Part shown: positions 6,940 to 15,119 of the stretch, piece by piece
Numbering within the stretch: the first letter of the stretch is position 1
Layout of the letters: the number at the start of each line of letters is the position of its first letter
NCBI GenBank assembly: GCA_016744575.1
Contig: JADGEC010000016.1
Coordinates: 1-42,481, forward strand
Source: Sulfurimonadaceae bacterium
GTDB lineage: Bacteria > Campylobacterota > Campylobacteria > Campylobacterales > Sulfurimonadaceae
Reading direction: 5' to 3'
DNA length: 42,481 nucleotides
Made by a program: the position numbers and the translations under genes
Notes under the pieces: generated by a model
What the model saw: the letters and a program-made list of their open reading frames with translations, nothing else
The model's database searches: none
Told to the model about the DNA's origin: nothing

Positions 6940-7087
6940 GTGGGCATTTAGCTGAAAAAAGATGCCCGTATTCGGCCCATTTATTGTCGCTTGTGGGCAT
7001 ATTGATCTCTGTAAGCCCCTATAAATAGGGCTTATACCTTCGCTGGTAGCGTCGAGGTCAGCGGTTCGATCCCGCTATGCTCCACCA
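6940..7087 (+). repeat. 148-bp direct repeat, copy 2, ending in tRNA-Ala 3' end
   Basis: This is the second copy of the repeat at 4731-4878, offset by 2209 bp. It shows the same GTGGGCAT / ATGCCC / GTGGGCAT arrangement and the same tRNA-Ala 3' end. In this copy the internal hairpin around 7013-7033 is stronger (AAGCCC pairs with GGGCTT). Sequences outside the repeat are unrelated to those flanking copy 1. Confidence 0.8.
7051..7087 (+). pseudogene. tRNA-Ala 3' fragment (second candidate att core)
   Basis: It is identical over 37 bases to the fragment at 4842-4878, from GTCGAGGTC to the final CCA. It lacks the 5' half of the tRNA. Beyond it the sequence is unique, which makes this the outer right boundary of the putative integrated DNA. 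Confidence 0.75.
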
Positions 7088-7277
7088 TCCACTCAACAAG
7101 CACCGCGCCTCAACGACTATTGACATTCTCACATCCCACTCAATTCGTTCTATCAAGATATAGTAATACGGATTTTCTCAACATTGTGATCGACCCAACG
7201 ATACTGATCAGAACTAAGTCCTAAAGTAGGTCTATCCCCTATCTCTCCAAAGAGTCCATTGTCCAAAGACTTTTCAG

Positions 7278-7568
7278 CTAAGTCGTGAGGTGCAAGTAGC
7301 TCGAGAAAAATAGCTGTCTTGATCTTTCAGGGCATCATGACACACTCACAAGACAATGCTCTAAATCTGCTTTCCAGATCACTATAGCTTCTTAACTCTC
7401 CCAAAAAGAGAGGAAGAGAAGCTTATGTTCATGTACCAGTGATGAGAATCGCTCTATCAAAACAAAATCCTCCATCTTCACTAATCGATCTTTTGACCTT
7501 GCTGCTATCGCTAATTACTCTTTTTCTCCTGTCTATTCGACTTCTACATCAAAGATCACTGCATACAT
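7278..7568 (-). pseudogene. Antibiotic-biosynthesis-monooxygenase (ABM) family pseudogene
   Basis: From an ATG at 7568 with an upstream AGGGAG, one continuous frame of 96 codons follows the ABM (heme-oxygenase-like ferredoxin fold) pattern. It starts MYAVIFDVEVE, has LAIAARSKDRLVKMEDFVLI in the middle, then RFSSLVHEHKLLFLSFWES, then EAIVIWKADLEH near the end. The frame is broken by four in-frame stops (TAG after EVE, TAA after GEKE, TAA after FWES, TGA after LVSVS) with no frameshift. Intact family members are small dimeric oxidoreductases of about 100 residues, matching the length here. The 125 bases beyond it (7153-7277) hold an open frame of uncertain meaning. Confidence 0.7.
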
Positions 7569-8086
7569 GTCACTCCCTTTTGATCTTATAGCCTCTTTCA
7601 AAAGAGGACCAATACCATCAGGTCATATTTGGTGTAAGTATCTGATCTAAACAGGTCTCAAAGACTTCCGCCTCATCTCATGGAGGAGTACGATCAAGTA
7701 GATATTGACCTTGAGTATCTCCCACTATTGACTCACCTAGCTCTACTTAAGTGAAAATACTAACCGATATTAAGCTAATAAGTCCAAAATAGTCTCTTCT
7801 AATTCTTATATAATAGGTCTGATATCTGACATCAAATGCATAAAAACCCTCTTTTGACTCCAAGAATCATGAAACTTTTCTTAAAATAGAGCGAAAAAAG
7901 CACTTTTATAATTAATACTTATGATAAATTGGACTATACGGGCAGAATCATAAGATAAGCGAATGAATATTCATGCTTTTATGTTTCATAACGAAACAAA
8001 TGGCACTTTTAAGGTTCTATCTTACGTCATTTTTTTTAAAATATGTTAAACTGATTGAAACCAGACTAAGTCAAAAAGGGGTTGTC
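7569..8086. promoter_or_regulatory. Upstream region of the hydrogenase operon
   Basis: This stretch has no recognisable gene. A near-palindrome lies at 7957-7978: AAGC, two unpaired bases, the perfect 12-bp palindrome ATGAATATTCAT (7963-7974), then GCTT. It sits about 110 bp before hydA and is a plausible operator or hairpin in the hyd leader. Poly-A/T runs around 7885-7920 and 8030-8045 fit a promoter zone. The hydA ribosome-binding site is AAGGGG at 8076-8081. Confidence 0.4.
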
Positions 8087-9223
8087 ATGAACGGTTTTGA
8101 TGCGCTCTACAGTAAGGCAGAAGAACGGATACGGATACTATCCGAACTGCCTTCTACAAAAAATAAGACCATTGAAAAGTTGCTGGAGGAAAAAGGCGTC
8201 CAACGGCGAGATTTTATGAAATGGGCTGCAAGTATCACCGCGATGCTTGCTTTACCTTCACAGTTCACACCGCTGTTCGCTGACGTTGCGAAGCTAGCGG
8301 ATCGTCTGCCATTGATATGGCTTCATATGGCTGAATGTACAGGATGTAGCGAATCGCTGATTCGATCAGATGCTCCTACAGTCGATTCTCTCATATTTGA
8401 GCACATCTCCTTGGAGTATCATGAGACATTGATGGCTGCAGCAGGTTGGCAGGCAGAAGAGATACTTGATGGTGCCATGCATAAATACAAAGGCAAATAT
8501 ATCCTTCTTGTAGAAGGTGGTGTCCCGACTGCGATGGACGGACAGTACCTTACATTAGGGCCACAAGCTAAGACAGGACTGAGTGTCGTGACTGAAGCCG
8601 CGAAAGATGCAGCAGCCATATTCTCTATTGGTACCTGCTCAAGTTTTGGTGGTATTCAGGCGGCAGCTCCAAATCCTACCGGTGCGAAGGGTGTGGATAA
8701 AGTCGTCAAACAACCAGTCATCAATGTCCCAGGTTGTCCACCAAGTGCCAAGAACATCGTCGGTACGCTGATGCACTTCTTACTGTTTGGTACTTTACCA
8801 GCGCTAGATCGCTACAGCCGTCCAAAATGGGCATATGGAAATCGTATTCACGATCTTTGTGAACGTCGTGGTCACTTCGATGCTGGAGAATTTGTCGAAT
8901 CTTTTGGAGATGAAGGTGCAAAAGCCGGATGGTGTCTCTATAAGCAAGGGTGTAAAGGTCCTTATACCTTTAACAACTGTTCGATAGAACGCTTTAATCA
9001 GCATACGCACTGGCCAGTCGGTGCCGGACACGGATGTATGGGATGTAGTGAACCGGACTTCTGGGACACTATGGGTCCTCTCGAACAACCACTGGACTCA
9101 CATCTGGTAATGGGATTGAACTCGACTGTGGATAAAGTCGGTACAACACTTGTCACAGCGACTGTGATAGGTATCGGTGCGCATGCTGTCGCTAGTCTAT
9201 TTATGAATAAGAAAGAAGGGTAA
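8087..9223 (+). CDS. hydA: [NiFe] hydrogenase small subunit, Tat-exported
   Basis: The ATG at 8087 with AAGGGG upstream gives 378 residues. A Tat signal (R40-R41-D-F-M-K followed by a hydrophobic stretch to about residue 65) exports the folded enzyme. The Fe-S binding cysteines begin with C84-T-G-C87 (proximal cluster), continue with GTCSSFGG and PGCPP, and end with the medial/distal ligands around LCERRGHF, WCLYKQGCKGP and GCMGCSEPDFWD. A C-terminal hydrophobic helix (TLVTATVIGIGAHAVASLF) anchors it in the membrane. It passes electrons from the NiFe site in HydB to cytochrome b HydC. Order and sequence type match group 1b uptake hydrogenase of Wolinella. The hydB gene starts 3 bp later. Confidence 0.96.
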   Translation: MNGFDALYSKAEERIRILSELPSTKNKTIEKLLEEKGVQRRDFMKWAASITAMLALPSQFTPLFADVAKLADRLPLIWLHMAECTGCSESLIRSDAPTVDSLIFEHISLEYHETLMAAAGWQAEEILDGAMHKYKGKYILLVEGGVPTAMDGQYLTLGPQAKTGLSVVTEAAKDAAAIFSIGTCSSFGGIQAAAPNPTGAKGVDKVVKQPVINVPGCPPSAKNIVGTLMHFLLFGTLPALDRYSRPKWAYGNRIHDLCERRGHFDAGEFVESFGDEGAKAGWCLYKQGCKGPYTFNNCSIERFNQHTHWPVGAGHGCMGCSEPDFWDTMGPLEQPLDSHLVMGLNSTVDKVGTTLVTATVIGIGAHAVASLFMNKKEG

Positions 9224-9226
9224 GTC

Positions 9227-10948
9227 ATGGCCAACAAACGTGTAGTCATCGATCCGATAACACGGATCGAAGGACATCTAAGAGTAGAAGTCGAAGTCGA
9301 TGAGAACAATGTAGTACAAAAAGCCTACTCCTCATCGACACTATGGCGTGGTATAGAACTTATCCTAAAGGGCCGTGACCCTCGTGATGCCGGACTGATG
9401 GCACAGCGTATATGTGGTGTCTGTACTTATTCACACTATAGAGCAGGTGTCGAAGCTGTCGAAGACGCTTTAGGCGTCGAGCCTCCATATAACGCGAAGC
9501 TTGTAAGATCGATCTTGAACGAGTCTCTTTATATGCATGACCATATCGTTCATTTCTATCATCTACATGGTCTAGACTGGGTCGATGTGGTCTCTGCATT
9601 GAGTGCTGACCCTAAGAAAGCTTCAGAGCTGGCATTCAAATATTCTGACCTGCCTATCTCCACCGGTACAGCTGAGCTCATGGCTGTACAACAGCGGGTA
9701 AAAGGCTTTGTCGAAAAAGGTCAACTTGGGCCATTTGCTAATGCTTATTGGGGTAATAAGACCTATAAGTTCTCTCCGGAACAGAACCTTATTGCACTAT
9801 CACACTATCTTAAAGCACTGGAAGTCCAGCGTACGGCAGCACAGATGTTTGCTATCTTTGGTGCGAAACAACCGCACCCACAAAGTCTTGTCGTCGGTGG
9901 TATCACCAGTGTCATGGATGTATTGAGTCCAGCACGTCTGTCTGAGTGGCTGACAAAATATAAAATAGTAAAAGATTTCATCGACCGAGCCTATTATGCT
10001 GATATCGTGATGGCAGCTGAGGCATTTGGTACCGAAGAGAGCGTCCTTGGTGGACTTGGTGTCAAAAACTTCCTCTCTGGTGAGTCTATGATGCTTAACC
10101 GTACTGAGAACCTTTTCGAAAGTGGTTACATCAAAGATGGAGACCTCTCAAAGGTCTATGATATCGATGAGTCCCTGATCGATGAGGACGTGACACACGC
10201 ATGGTATGAAGGTGAGAAGCCGCTTAAACCATATGATGGTGAGACGGTCCCTAACTATACTGGTTTCGTCGATGGTGATACTGTCAATGGAAAAGCCAAG
10301 ATCCTTGATGAGAAAGCCAAGTATAGCTGGGTAAAAGCACCTCGCTACGATAAAGAAGCGTTTGAGGTCGGACCACTTTCAAACCTGCTGGTCAATTACG
10401 CTCGTGGTAATGAGAAAGTCATAAAAGCTGTCGGAGACTTCCTTGAAAGAACAGGACTGCCTGTCGGTGCACTCTTTACCACTTTAGGACGTACGGCGGC
10501 AAGGATGTTGCAGGTCAAGCTTATCTCGGATAATGCGATCATCACATTTAATTCACTGGTCGAGAACATCAAGACAGATCAGAGTACTTATACCAAGTTC
10601 GAGATCGATCCGAACAAAGAGTATAAAGGTAGGTTCATCGGTGAAGTACCACGTGGTACGCTTAGTCACTGGGTACGTATCAAGAACGGTCTGATCGAGA
10701 ACTATCAGGCAGTCGTACCAACGACCTGGAATGCTGGACCGATCGACGCCAATGGTGTCGTTGGGCCATATGAAGCATCACTTGTCGGACTAAAACTGGA
10801 AGATCCAAAGAAACCACTTGAAGTGCTGAGGATCATTCACTCTTTTGACCCTTGTATGGCATGTTCTGTCCACGTGATGGATATGAAAGGTACTGAGATC
10901 AGTGAGTTTAAAGTCAGTGTAGCCGATGGCGGTGCTTGTTCAGTCTGA
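9227..10948 (+). CDS. hydB: [NiFe] hydrogenase large (catalytic) subunit
   Basis: A 573-residue protein binds the NiFe(CN)2CO active site that oxidises H2 in the periplasm. The nickel ligands are visible as R61-I-C63-G-V-C66 near the N-terminus and D541-P-C543-M-A-C546-S-V-H549 near the C-terminus. The 24 residues after H549 form the extension removed by the maturation protease, encoded two genes downstream. There is no signal peptide, as expected, since the subunit is co-exported with HydA. The intergenic region after the stop contains a long stem-loop. Confidence 0.97.
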   Translation: MANKRVVIDPITRIEGHLRVEVEVDENNVVQKAYSSSTLWRGIELILKGRDPRDAGLMAQRICGVCTYSHYRAGVEAVEDALGVEPPYNAKLVRSILNESLYMHDHIVHFYHLHGLDWVDVVSALSADPKKASELAFKYSDLPISTGTAELMAVQQRVKGFVEKGQLGPFANAYWGNKTYKFSPEQNLIALSHYLKALEVQRTAAQMFAIFGAKQPHPQSLVVGGITSVMDVLSPARLSEWLTKYKIVKDFIDRAYYADIVMAAEAFGTEESVLGGLGVKNFLSGESMMLNRTENLFESGYIKDGDLSKVYDIDESLIDEDVTHAWYEGEKPLKPYDGETVPNYTGFVDGDTVNGKAKILDEKAKYSWVKAPRYDKEAFEVGPLSNLLVNYARGNEKVIKAVGDFLERTGLPVGALFTTLGRTAARMLQVKLISDNAIITFNSLVENIKTDQSTYTKFEIDPNKEYKGRFIGEVPRGTLSHWVRIKNGLIENYQAVVPTTWNAGPIDANGVVGPYEASLVGLKLEDPKKPLEVLRIIHSFDPCMACSVHVMDMKGTEISEFKVSVADGGACSV

Positions 10949-10992
10949 TCTTCTGGGACCGGGCCGAGTCTTGGAAGATATAGTCATCAGAC
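10943..10992 (+). promoter_or_regulatory. Stem-loop between hydB and hydC
   Basis: Arms GTCTGAT (10943-10949) and ATCAGAC (10986-10992) enclose a second pair, ATCTTC (10948-10953) and GAAGAT (10974-10979), with a GC-rich loop. The hydB stop codon is inside the left arm. There is no T-run, so it is more likely an RNA-stability or processing element that sets hydAB to hydC ratios than a terminator. Confidence 0.5.
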
Positions 10993-11033
10993 CGTGCCCA
11001 AATAATTAGAATTCAAAAGTAGGAGAATAGACT

Positions 11034-11732
11034 ATGAACAATCCTGATACACAGATCGTTGATCACCCTACGTTTGTCTACAGTAGTATGAATAGGATCT
11101 TGCATTGGCTCAGAGCGGTGGTCATCACCGGACTGACCATAACCGGTTTTTATATCGCAAGCCCGTTCCTTTCACCAGAAGGCTCTACAGACAAATTACT
11201 CTTCGCCGAATGGGCGATGTGGCATTACATCTTTGGTTTTATCTTATTGACAGCCGGTTTACTTCGTATCTACCTTTTCTTTTTTGGAAAAGATAGTAAA
11301 GGTGAACTGGACTCAGTAAAAGACGTGTTGAGTGTAAGATCATGGACCACTCAACTGAAGTCTTACTTCTTTGTAGGTGAGCTTCAAAAGAAAGGTATTT
11401 ATGGACCTCTACAGTTCATCACATACGTGATGATCATGTTACTGGTCATCGTAGCATCCGTGACGGGCTTAGTCCTCTATGTGCATGTCTACCATCTAGG
11501 TATTGGTGGATTATTATATGATCCGATGCGAGCCATCGAGGCATGGATGGGAGGTCTTGCAATGGTACGTTATGTACATCATATAACGATGTGGGGCTTT
11601 TTGATATTTATCCCTATCCATGTCTATCTTGTGATCTGGTCAGCTATCCGCTTTAAACATGGTGCTCTCGATGTCATGTTTACCGGATATGACTACCATC
11701 TTAAAAAAGAGAAAGAGCAGGATCAGGCTTAA
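11034..11732 (+). CDS. hydC: Hydrogenase cytochrome b subunit
   Basis: A 232-residue integral membrane protein of the Ni/Fe-hydrogenase b-type cytochrome family. Four hydrophobic helices are evident (about residues 22-45, 62-85, 128-152, 178-205), with histidines placed as in diheme b cytochromes (ILHWLRAVV, MWHYIFGF, YVHVYHLGIG, YVHHITMWGF). It anchors HydAB and carries electrons to menaquinone. The ribosome-binding site is TAGGAGAAT. The stop codon overlaps the start of hydD by one base (TAATG). Confidence 0.95.
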   Translation: MNNPDTQIVDHPTFVYSSMNRILHWLRAVVITGLTITGFYIASPFLSPEGSTDKLLFAEWAMWHYIFGFILLTAGLLRIYLFFFGKDSKGELDSVKDVLSVRSWTTQLKSYFFVGELQKKGIYGPLQFITYVMIMLLVIVASVTGLVLYVHVYHLGIGGLLYDPMRAIEAWMGGLAMVRYVHHITMWGFLIFIPIHVYLVIWSAIRFKHGALDVMFTGYDYHLKKEKEQDQA

Positions 11733-12280
11733 TGCGAATATTACTATTAGGTATTGGTAACCTTCTTTTTGGTGACGAAGGTATCGGTGTCCATTTTATT
11801 AGCTATCTTGGAAAAAAGTACCGTTTTGATGGTGAGAACGAGTTGAGCATCATCGATGGAGGGACTCTGGCACAACACCTTATCCCTTTGATCGTAGAGT
11901 ATGACCAAATGATCATTATAGATACGATCAATGCCCCTGGTGTCAAAGCCGGAGAAGTCTACTTTTTCGATTTTGAAGCAGTCCCAGATGTCGTAGACTG
12001 GCAGGGAAGTGCTCATGAAGTCGAGATGTTACAGACATTGACCATGATGGACCTCGTTGGAGATCGACCGCCTACCATGATATTAGGTGTAGTGCCTACT
12101 GTGATCGAGGCTACGGAGTTCTCACTCTCCAGTGGTGTGTATGATGCTGTAGACGTTATGGAGAAGACACTCTTAAGACATCTCAGCTCTTTAGGGATCG
12201 AAGCGATCCAACAAAAAGAGTTAGACATCAAAGAGATACTACCTGATACATTCCGGACTGCAGATGCATATAGCCTTTAA
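11732..12280 (+). CDS. hydD: Hydrogenase maturation endopeptidase
   Basis: A 182-residue cytoplasmic protease of the HyaD/HybD/HupD family, which removes the C-terminal peptide of the large subunit after nickel insertion. The N-terminal motif GIGNLLFGDEGIGVHFI carries the conserved metal-contacting acidic residue. A second conserved region, IIIDTINAPG, and the histidine in SAHEVEMLQTL complete the Ni-probing site. It starts at an ATG overlapping the hydC stop, which implies coupling. Its substrate is expected to be HydB (cleavage after H549). Confidence 0.95.
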   Translation: MRILLLGIGNLLFGDEGIGVHFISYLGKKYRFDGENELSIIDGGTLAQHLIPLIVEYDQMIIIDTINAPGVKAGEVYFFDFEAVPDVVDWQGSAHEVEMLQTLTMMDLVGDRPPTMILGVVPTVIEATEFSLSSGVYDAVDVMEKTLLRHLSSLGIEAIQQKELDIKEILPDTFRTADAYSL

Positions 12281-14060
12281 ATTCGAATATGTCCACGATA
12301 ACGGACTGTTCGACAGACTTTTACTGCGTTTGGAAGAACTATCTACTATCGAGATCGCACTTCACAAAGATGATACCCACTATACTATAGAAGCTACAGG
12401 TGAACAAAAAGAGTTAGAGCAGTTGGCTGAGACAGTCTCCTCCACGATACCTAACTCTCTCTTCCTGAAAGGCTATGCCATCGAAGAGCTCGAGACGCGC
12501 ACCACTGATCTATCGAAGCCAATCGATGAGAGTACGTATTTTGAAGTGCCTTATTGTCCTGAATGTCATGTTGAAGTCATCAAGACACTTGACCCATTTG
12601 TGCCGTGTAAGGTGTGTGGGTCCAGTGATACAAATCTCTCTTTTAAATCACTAAACAGCTCTACCGGTCTAGAGGAGGAAGATGCTCCGGCATTGATCAC
12701 ACATCTTGCTGATATATTGATAGAAAAGCGTGAGATCACCATCGAGACCCATAATGGAAAACGGACATTCTCACTGTTAGAGAGTAAGAGTTCTTCAGAA
12801 CAGGGTATCCTTATCTGTGATCCTTCTGATCTCTCCTCTTCATTTGTGATCACAAAAGGTGAACTCGATGCCTTGATGATGATCGAGAGACCAAGCGTCC
12901 GTTTAAGAGCAAAACTGATGTTCAGATCTCAATATGAGATGCATAAAGCCTTCTATCCTGTGTTCTTTGCCGATGATAAGGTCACCTTGGCCTTGAGTGA
13001 GGTCTTAAGACGTAAGGGGATAAAGGCTGTCTATGCTGATGCTATCCCAACACTTCGTGTGGCATCGACCATGGAACAGCATCTCATCATCGATGATGGT
13101 AGGGATATGTTACCATGGAGACATCCTATGTCATTGGATTCACCTTTCCTGTGTAGACTTCAAGGCATAGAGGCTGACGGTGGCGACGATGGTCTTATCG
13201 TTCAGAGACAGAGTTCAAACAGAAAAGGTTCCTATCTTCTTTTTGCAGAAAAAAATGATAGACAAGCTCCAAGTACCGCTATTCGTTTTGAACGAGGTCA
13301 TGCAGCATTACGTTCGATAGTCCTCGAAAACGACCTTGCAGGGAACTCTTTATGCGGTATCTATCTAAGTCGCAGGAATGATTCCCAAATATGTAGTTTT
13401 TCAAAAAAAATAGGCTATACGACTATGGTAGATATCGCGCAGACCATCCCTTTGCGTCCAGAAGAGATACTTGAAGCTATCGCAGAGATGGACGAAAGTG
13501 GTGCACGTCTTATCGAAAACTATAAAAAGACACTTCCTGAACTAGCTGAGAGGATCGAGAAAATGTCTTTTGATGAGGATGAGACTGCCTCAGTCATCGT
13601 TAGGACATGGGCCAATGCTGCGGCTATCATAGGACTTTATGAAGGAAGTGATCTATATGAAGCCTTCTCAAGTCTAGAAGCTACCGCAATAGAGTTCAAC
13701 GGGAAGTCAGGACCAAGGATCGATCATAAGGTGACCAGTACGAAGTATGGTTATGGACTGGATATGTTTTCAGCGATACGATCAGCTATTAGCTTTAAGC
13801 TCGCTGGCGTAGATGAATACCTTATAAGCTTTGGTTTTATTGATTCCCTGGCAGACTTTATAGCCTTACAAGCCGAATCAGCTGATGCGAATATCGGTAT
13901 CGATGGTGTGACACTAAGTGGAGATCTCTTTGAGAACCGACAGTTGATGATGCGTGCATATAATGCTATCAGTGCAAACTTTCCTATCTATAGGAATCAG
14001 CGACTAGGGACAGATGGTCCCAATATCGCAGTCGGAGCGATCACACTCGGCAGCGAGTGA
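12264..14060 (+). CDS. hydE: HypF-related hydrogenase accessory protein HydE
   Basis: A 598-residue protein overlaps hydD by 17 bp. The central and C-terminal parts resemble the carbamoyltransferase (Kae1-like) half of HypF. A zinc-finger-like pair CPEC...CKVC lies near residues 97-118. The N-terminal acylphosphatase domain and complete YrdC region of genuine HypF are not evident. Wolinella succinogenes has such a gene as the fifth gene of hydABCDE, and that name is used here by synteny. HypF makes the thiocarboxamide precursor of the CN ligands; whether HydE retains this activity or assists assembly otherwise is not known from sequence. Confidence 0.8.
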   Translation: MHIAFKFEYVHDNGLFDRLLLRLEELSTIEIALHKDDTHYTIEATGEQKELEQLAETVSSTIPNSLFLKGYAIEELETRTTDLSKPIDESTYFEVPYCPECHVEVIKTLDPFVPCKVCGSSDTNLSFKSLNSSTGLEEEDAPALITHLADILIEKREITIETHNGKRTFSLLESKSSSEQGILICDPSDLSSSFVITKGELDALMMIERPSVRLRAKLMFRSQYEMHKAFYPVFFADDKVTLALSEVLRRKGIKAVYADAIPTLRVASTMEQHLIIDDGRDMLPWRHPMSLDSPFLCRLQGIEADGGDDGLIVQRQSSNRKGSYLLFAEKNDRQAPSTAIRFERGHAALRSIVLENDLAGNSLCGIYLSRRNDSQICSFSKKIGYTTMVDIAQTIPLRPEEILEAIAEMDESGARLIENYKKTLPELAERIEKMSFDEDETASVIVRTWANAAAIIGLYEGSDLYEAFSSLEATAIEFNGKSGPRIDHKVTSTKYGYGLDMFSAIRSAISFKLAGVDEYLISFGFIDSLADFIALQAESADANIGIDGVTLSGDLFENRQLMMRAYNAISANFPIYRNQRLGTDGPNIAVGAITLGSE

Positions 14061-14145
14061 TCCTCTTTAGATGATTACCTCTATTGGAGCATGTTCAGGC
14101 TGCTATGAGTCCTGAATAGCTTCGATGTCACGACTATACAACTAC

Positions 14146-14637
14146 TCAAAACGGCATCTTCCCCATGACTACATCGTCATGATTCACATAACGGTCACAT
14201 CTTGAACCACCCAGATCCTGACAGACTTTTTGCCATTTAGCAGAGTGCCCATCACTTTTTTGCACAAACGATCCTCTCTTAAACATCAGAGCATGGGCAT
14301 ATTCATGAGCGATGACATCATCAAGGATATACTGCAGACTCTCTCTCATCGCTTTTTTATTCAGATATATGCTTATCTGTCCATTATCGTAGGCTGTGAC
14401 TCCATAACTTTTACCAGGAAGCTCATCAGTGATGATCAGGGGGATATTAAGTGCAAAGCCATAATGTCTTTGCATGCGCTGTAGGACTTCTGACTCTTTC
14501 TCTACTATCAACTGTCTGTACTCATCTGGTATCGGACTGGAATCAAATAGATGACTTTGATACCAATTGTATGAGAGAACAGCTACTGATAGTATTGTCA
14601 TCGTAAGAAAGATGATCTCTAGCTTTTTTTTAAACAT
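14146..14637 (-). CDS. Membrane-anchored SprT-like zinc metalloprotein
   Basis: The 163-residue protein has an N-terminal hydrophobic segment (residues about 8-24, IIFLTMTILSVAVLSY), then a SprT-like fold. The zinc-site signature H111-E-Y-A-H115 and a probable third ligand in G-H131-S-A-K-W are visible; E112 would be the catalytic base. SprT-like proteins are usually cytoplasmic DNA-protein-crosslink proteases, so the membrane anchor points to a periplasmic peptidase variant. It is the distal end of a run of small leftward genes. Confidence 0.7.
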   Translation of the reverse strand: MFKKKLEIIFLTMTILSVAVLSYNWYQSHLFDSSPIPDEYRQLIVEKESEVLQRMQRHYGFALNIPLIITDELPGKSYGVTAYDNGQISIYLNKKAMRESLQYILDDVIAHEYAHALMFKRGSFVQKSDGHSAKWQKVCQDLGGSRCDRYVNHDDVVMGKMPF

Positions 14638-14697
14638 ATCACAGTCCCTATCACTCTGCTACTGTAGAGATAATAGTAAAAGGGTATCGTTTGAAGA

Positions 14698-14883
14698 TCA
14701 CCCTTTGATGTCCAGGTTCTGACCAATACCGGTCAACTCTGAGCCATTGGACTTTTGTATCTGTGTAGACAACTCCTGTGCACTCTCGAGCAGTCGTTCA
14801 ACAGCTTTTTGCGGGACCTCAGTCGCTTTATTCATAGCAAAGGACTGAGGTCCGATCTCAGATCGTGAGCCGATAGTTTCCAT
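14698..14883 (-). CDS. Small soluble protein, unknown (weakly like YjfB motility family)
   Basis: A 61-residue protein has a very good ribosome-binding site (AAGGAGG 5 bases before the ATG). It has a helical core (KAVERLLESAQELSTQIQ) and ends GIGQNLDIKG. Length, single helix and this ending recall small proteins annotated as YjfB-like putative motility proteins; I could not confirm this and treat it as a hint only. There is no signal peptide. Confidence 0.6.
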   Translation of the reverse strand: METIGSRSEIGPQSFAMNKATEVPQKAVERLLESAQELSTQIQKSNGSELTGIGQNLDIKG

Positions 14884-14921
14884 AGAGCCTCCTTTTTATG
14901 CTTTATATGACGTATGAGACA

Positions 14922-15023
14922 TCATAGTGTAGATCTATACTCAAACAGCACAACAGCTGCCATCCACATCATACCCAATAGAAATGTACCGAGTGTGATC
15001 ATAATATTGATATCTACTTGCAT
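14922..15023 (-). CDS. 33-residue single-span membrane microprotein
   Basis: A frame of 33 codons starts at the ATG at 15023, 6 bases after a strong AAGGAGG. The peptide is MQVDIN, then a hydrophobic span LGTFLLGMMWMAAVVLFEY, then RSTL. The strong ribosome-binding site and clean topology make it likely to be expressed. It lies between small-protein genes on the same strand. Function is unknown; small membrane subunits of larger complexes look like this. Confidence 0.65.
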   Translation of the reverse strand: MQVDINIMITLGTFLLGMMWMAAVVLFEYRSTL

Positions 15024-15119
15024 AACATCCTCCTTGATGTCTTTTTAAAGTCGCTTTAGGAAAGTGACCTCATCTCCTATGATAGTAATATCGGCATAGA
15101 TAAGTAAACAAAAAAATAT

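Larger units (their letters stand above)
4879..7087. mobile_element. Candidate tRNA-Ala-targeted element (about 2.2 kb), no integrase seen
   Basis: The segment between the end of repeat copy 1 and the end of copy 2 has the layout of an element integrated at a tRNA 3' end. It is bounded on both sides by the same tRNA-Ala 3' sequence, and its right end is a conserved 110-bp sequence. Its cargo is an AAA ATPase gene with a palindromic operator and decayed frames. No integrase or transposase could be found, so it may be a deletion remnant or mobilised in trans. The equivalent right end at 4731-4878 would belong to a second element extending left out of the window, possibly including the nif-type genes. 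Confidence 0.4.

Noticed and set aside
7153-7326. Open leftward frame overlapping the end of the monooxygenase pseudogene
   Set aside because: It has no start codon with a ribosome-binding site and no recognisable family, and its first part is a shadow of the pseudogene in another frame.
7973-8086. Upstream in-frame extension of hydA (38 residues)
   Set aside because: It has no ribosome-binding site and would bury the Tat signal; the ATG at 8087 with AAGGGG fits the family.
14086-14092. GGAGCAT, the sequence expected for the 5' acceptor strand of the tRNA-Ala whose 3' end occurs in the repeats
   Set aside because: The bases after it (GTTCAGGCTGC) do not form a D-arm, and no anticodon arm or T-arm follows, so it is a chance match and not a tRNA gene.
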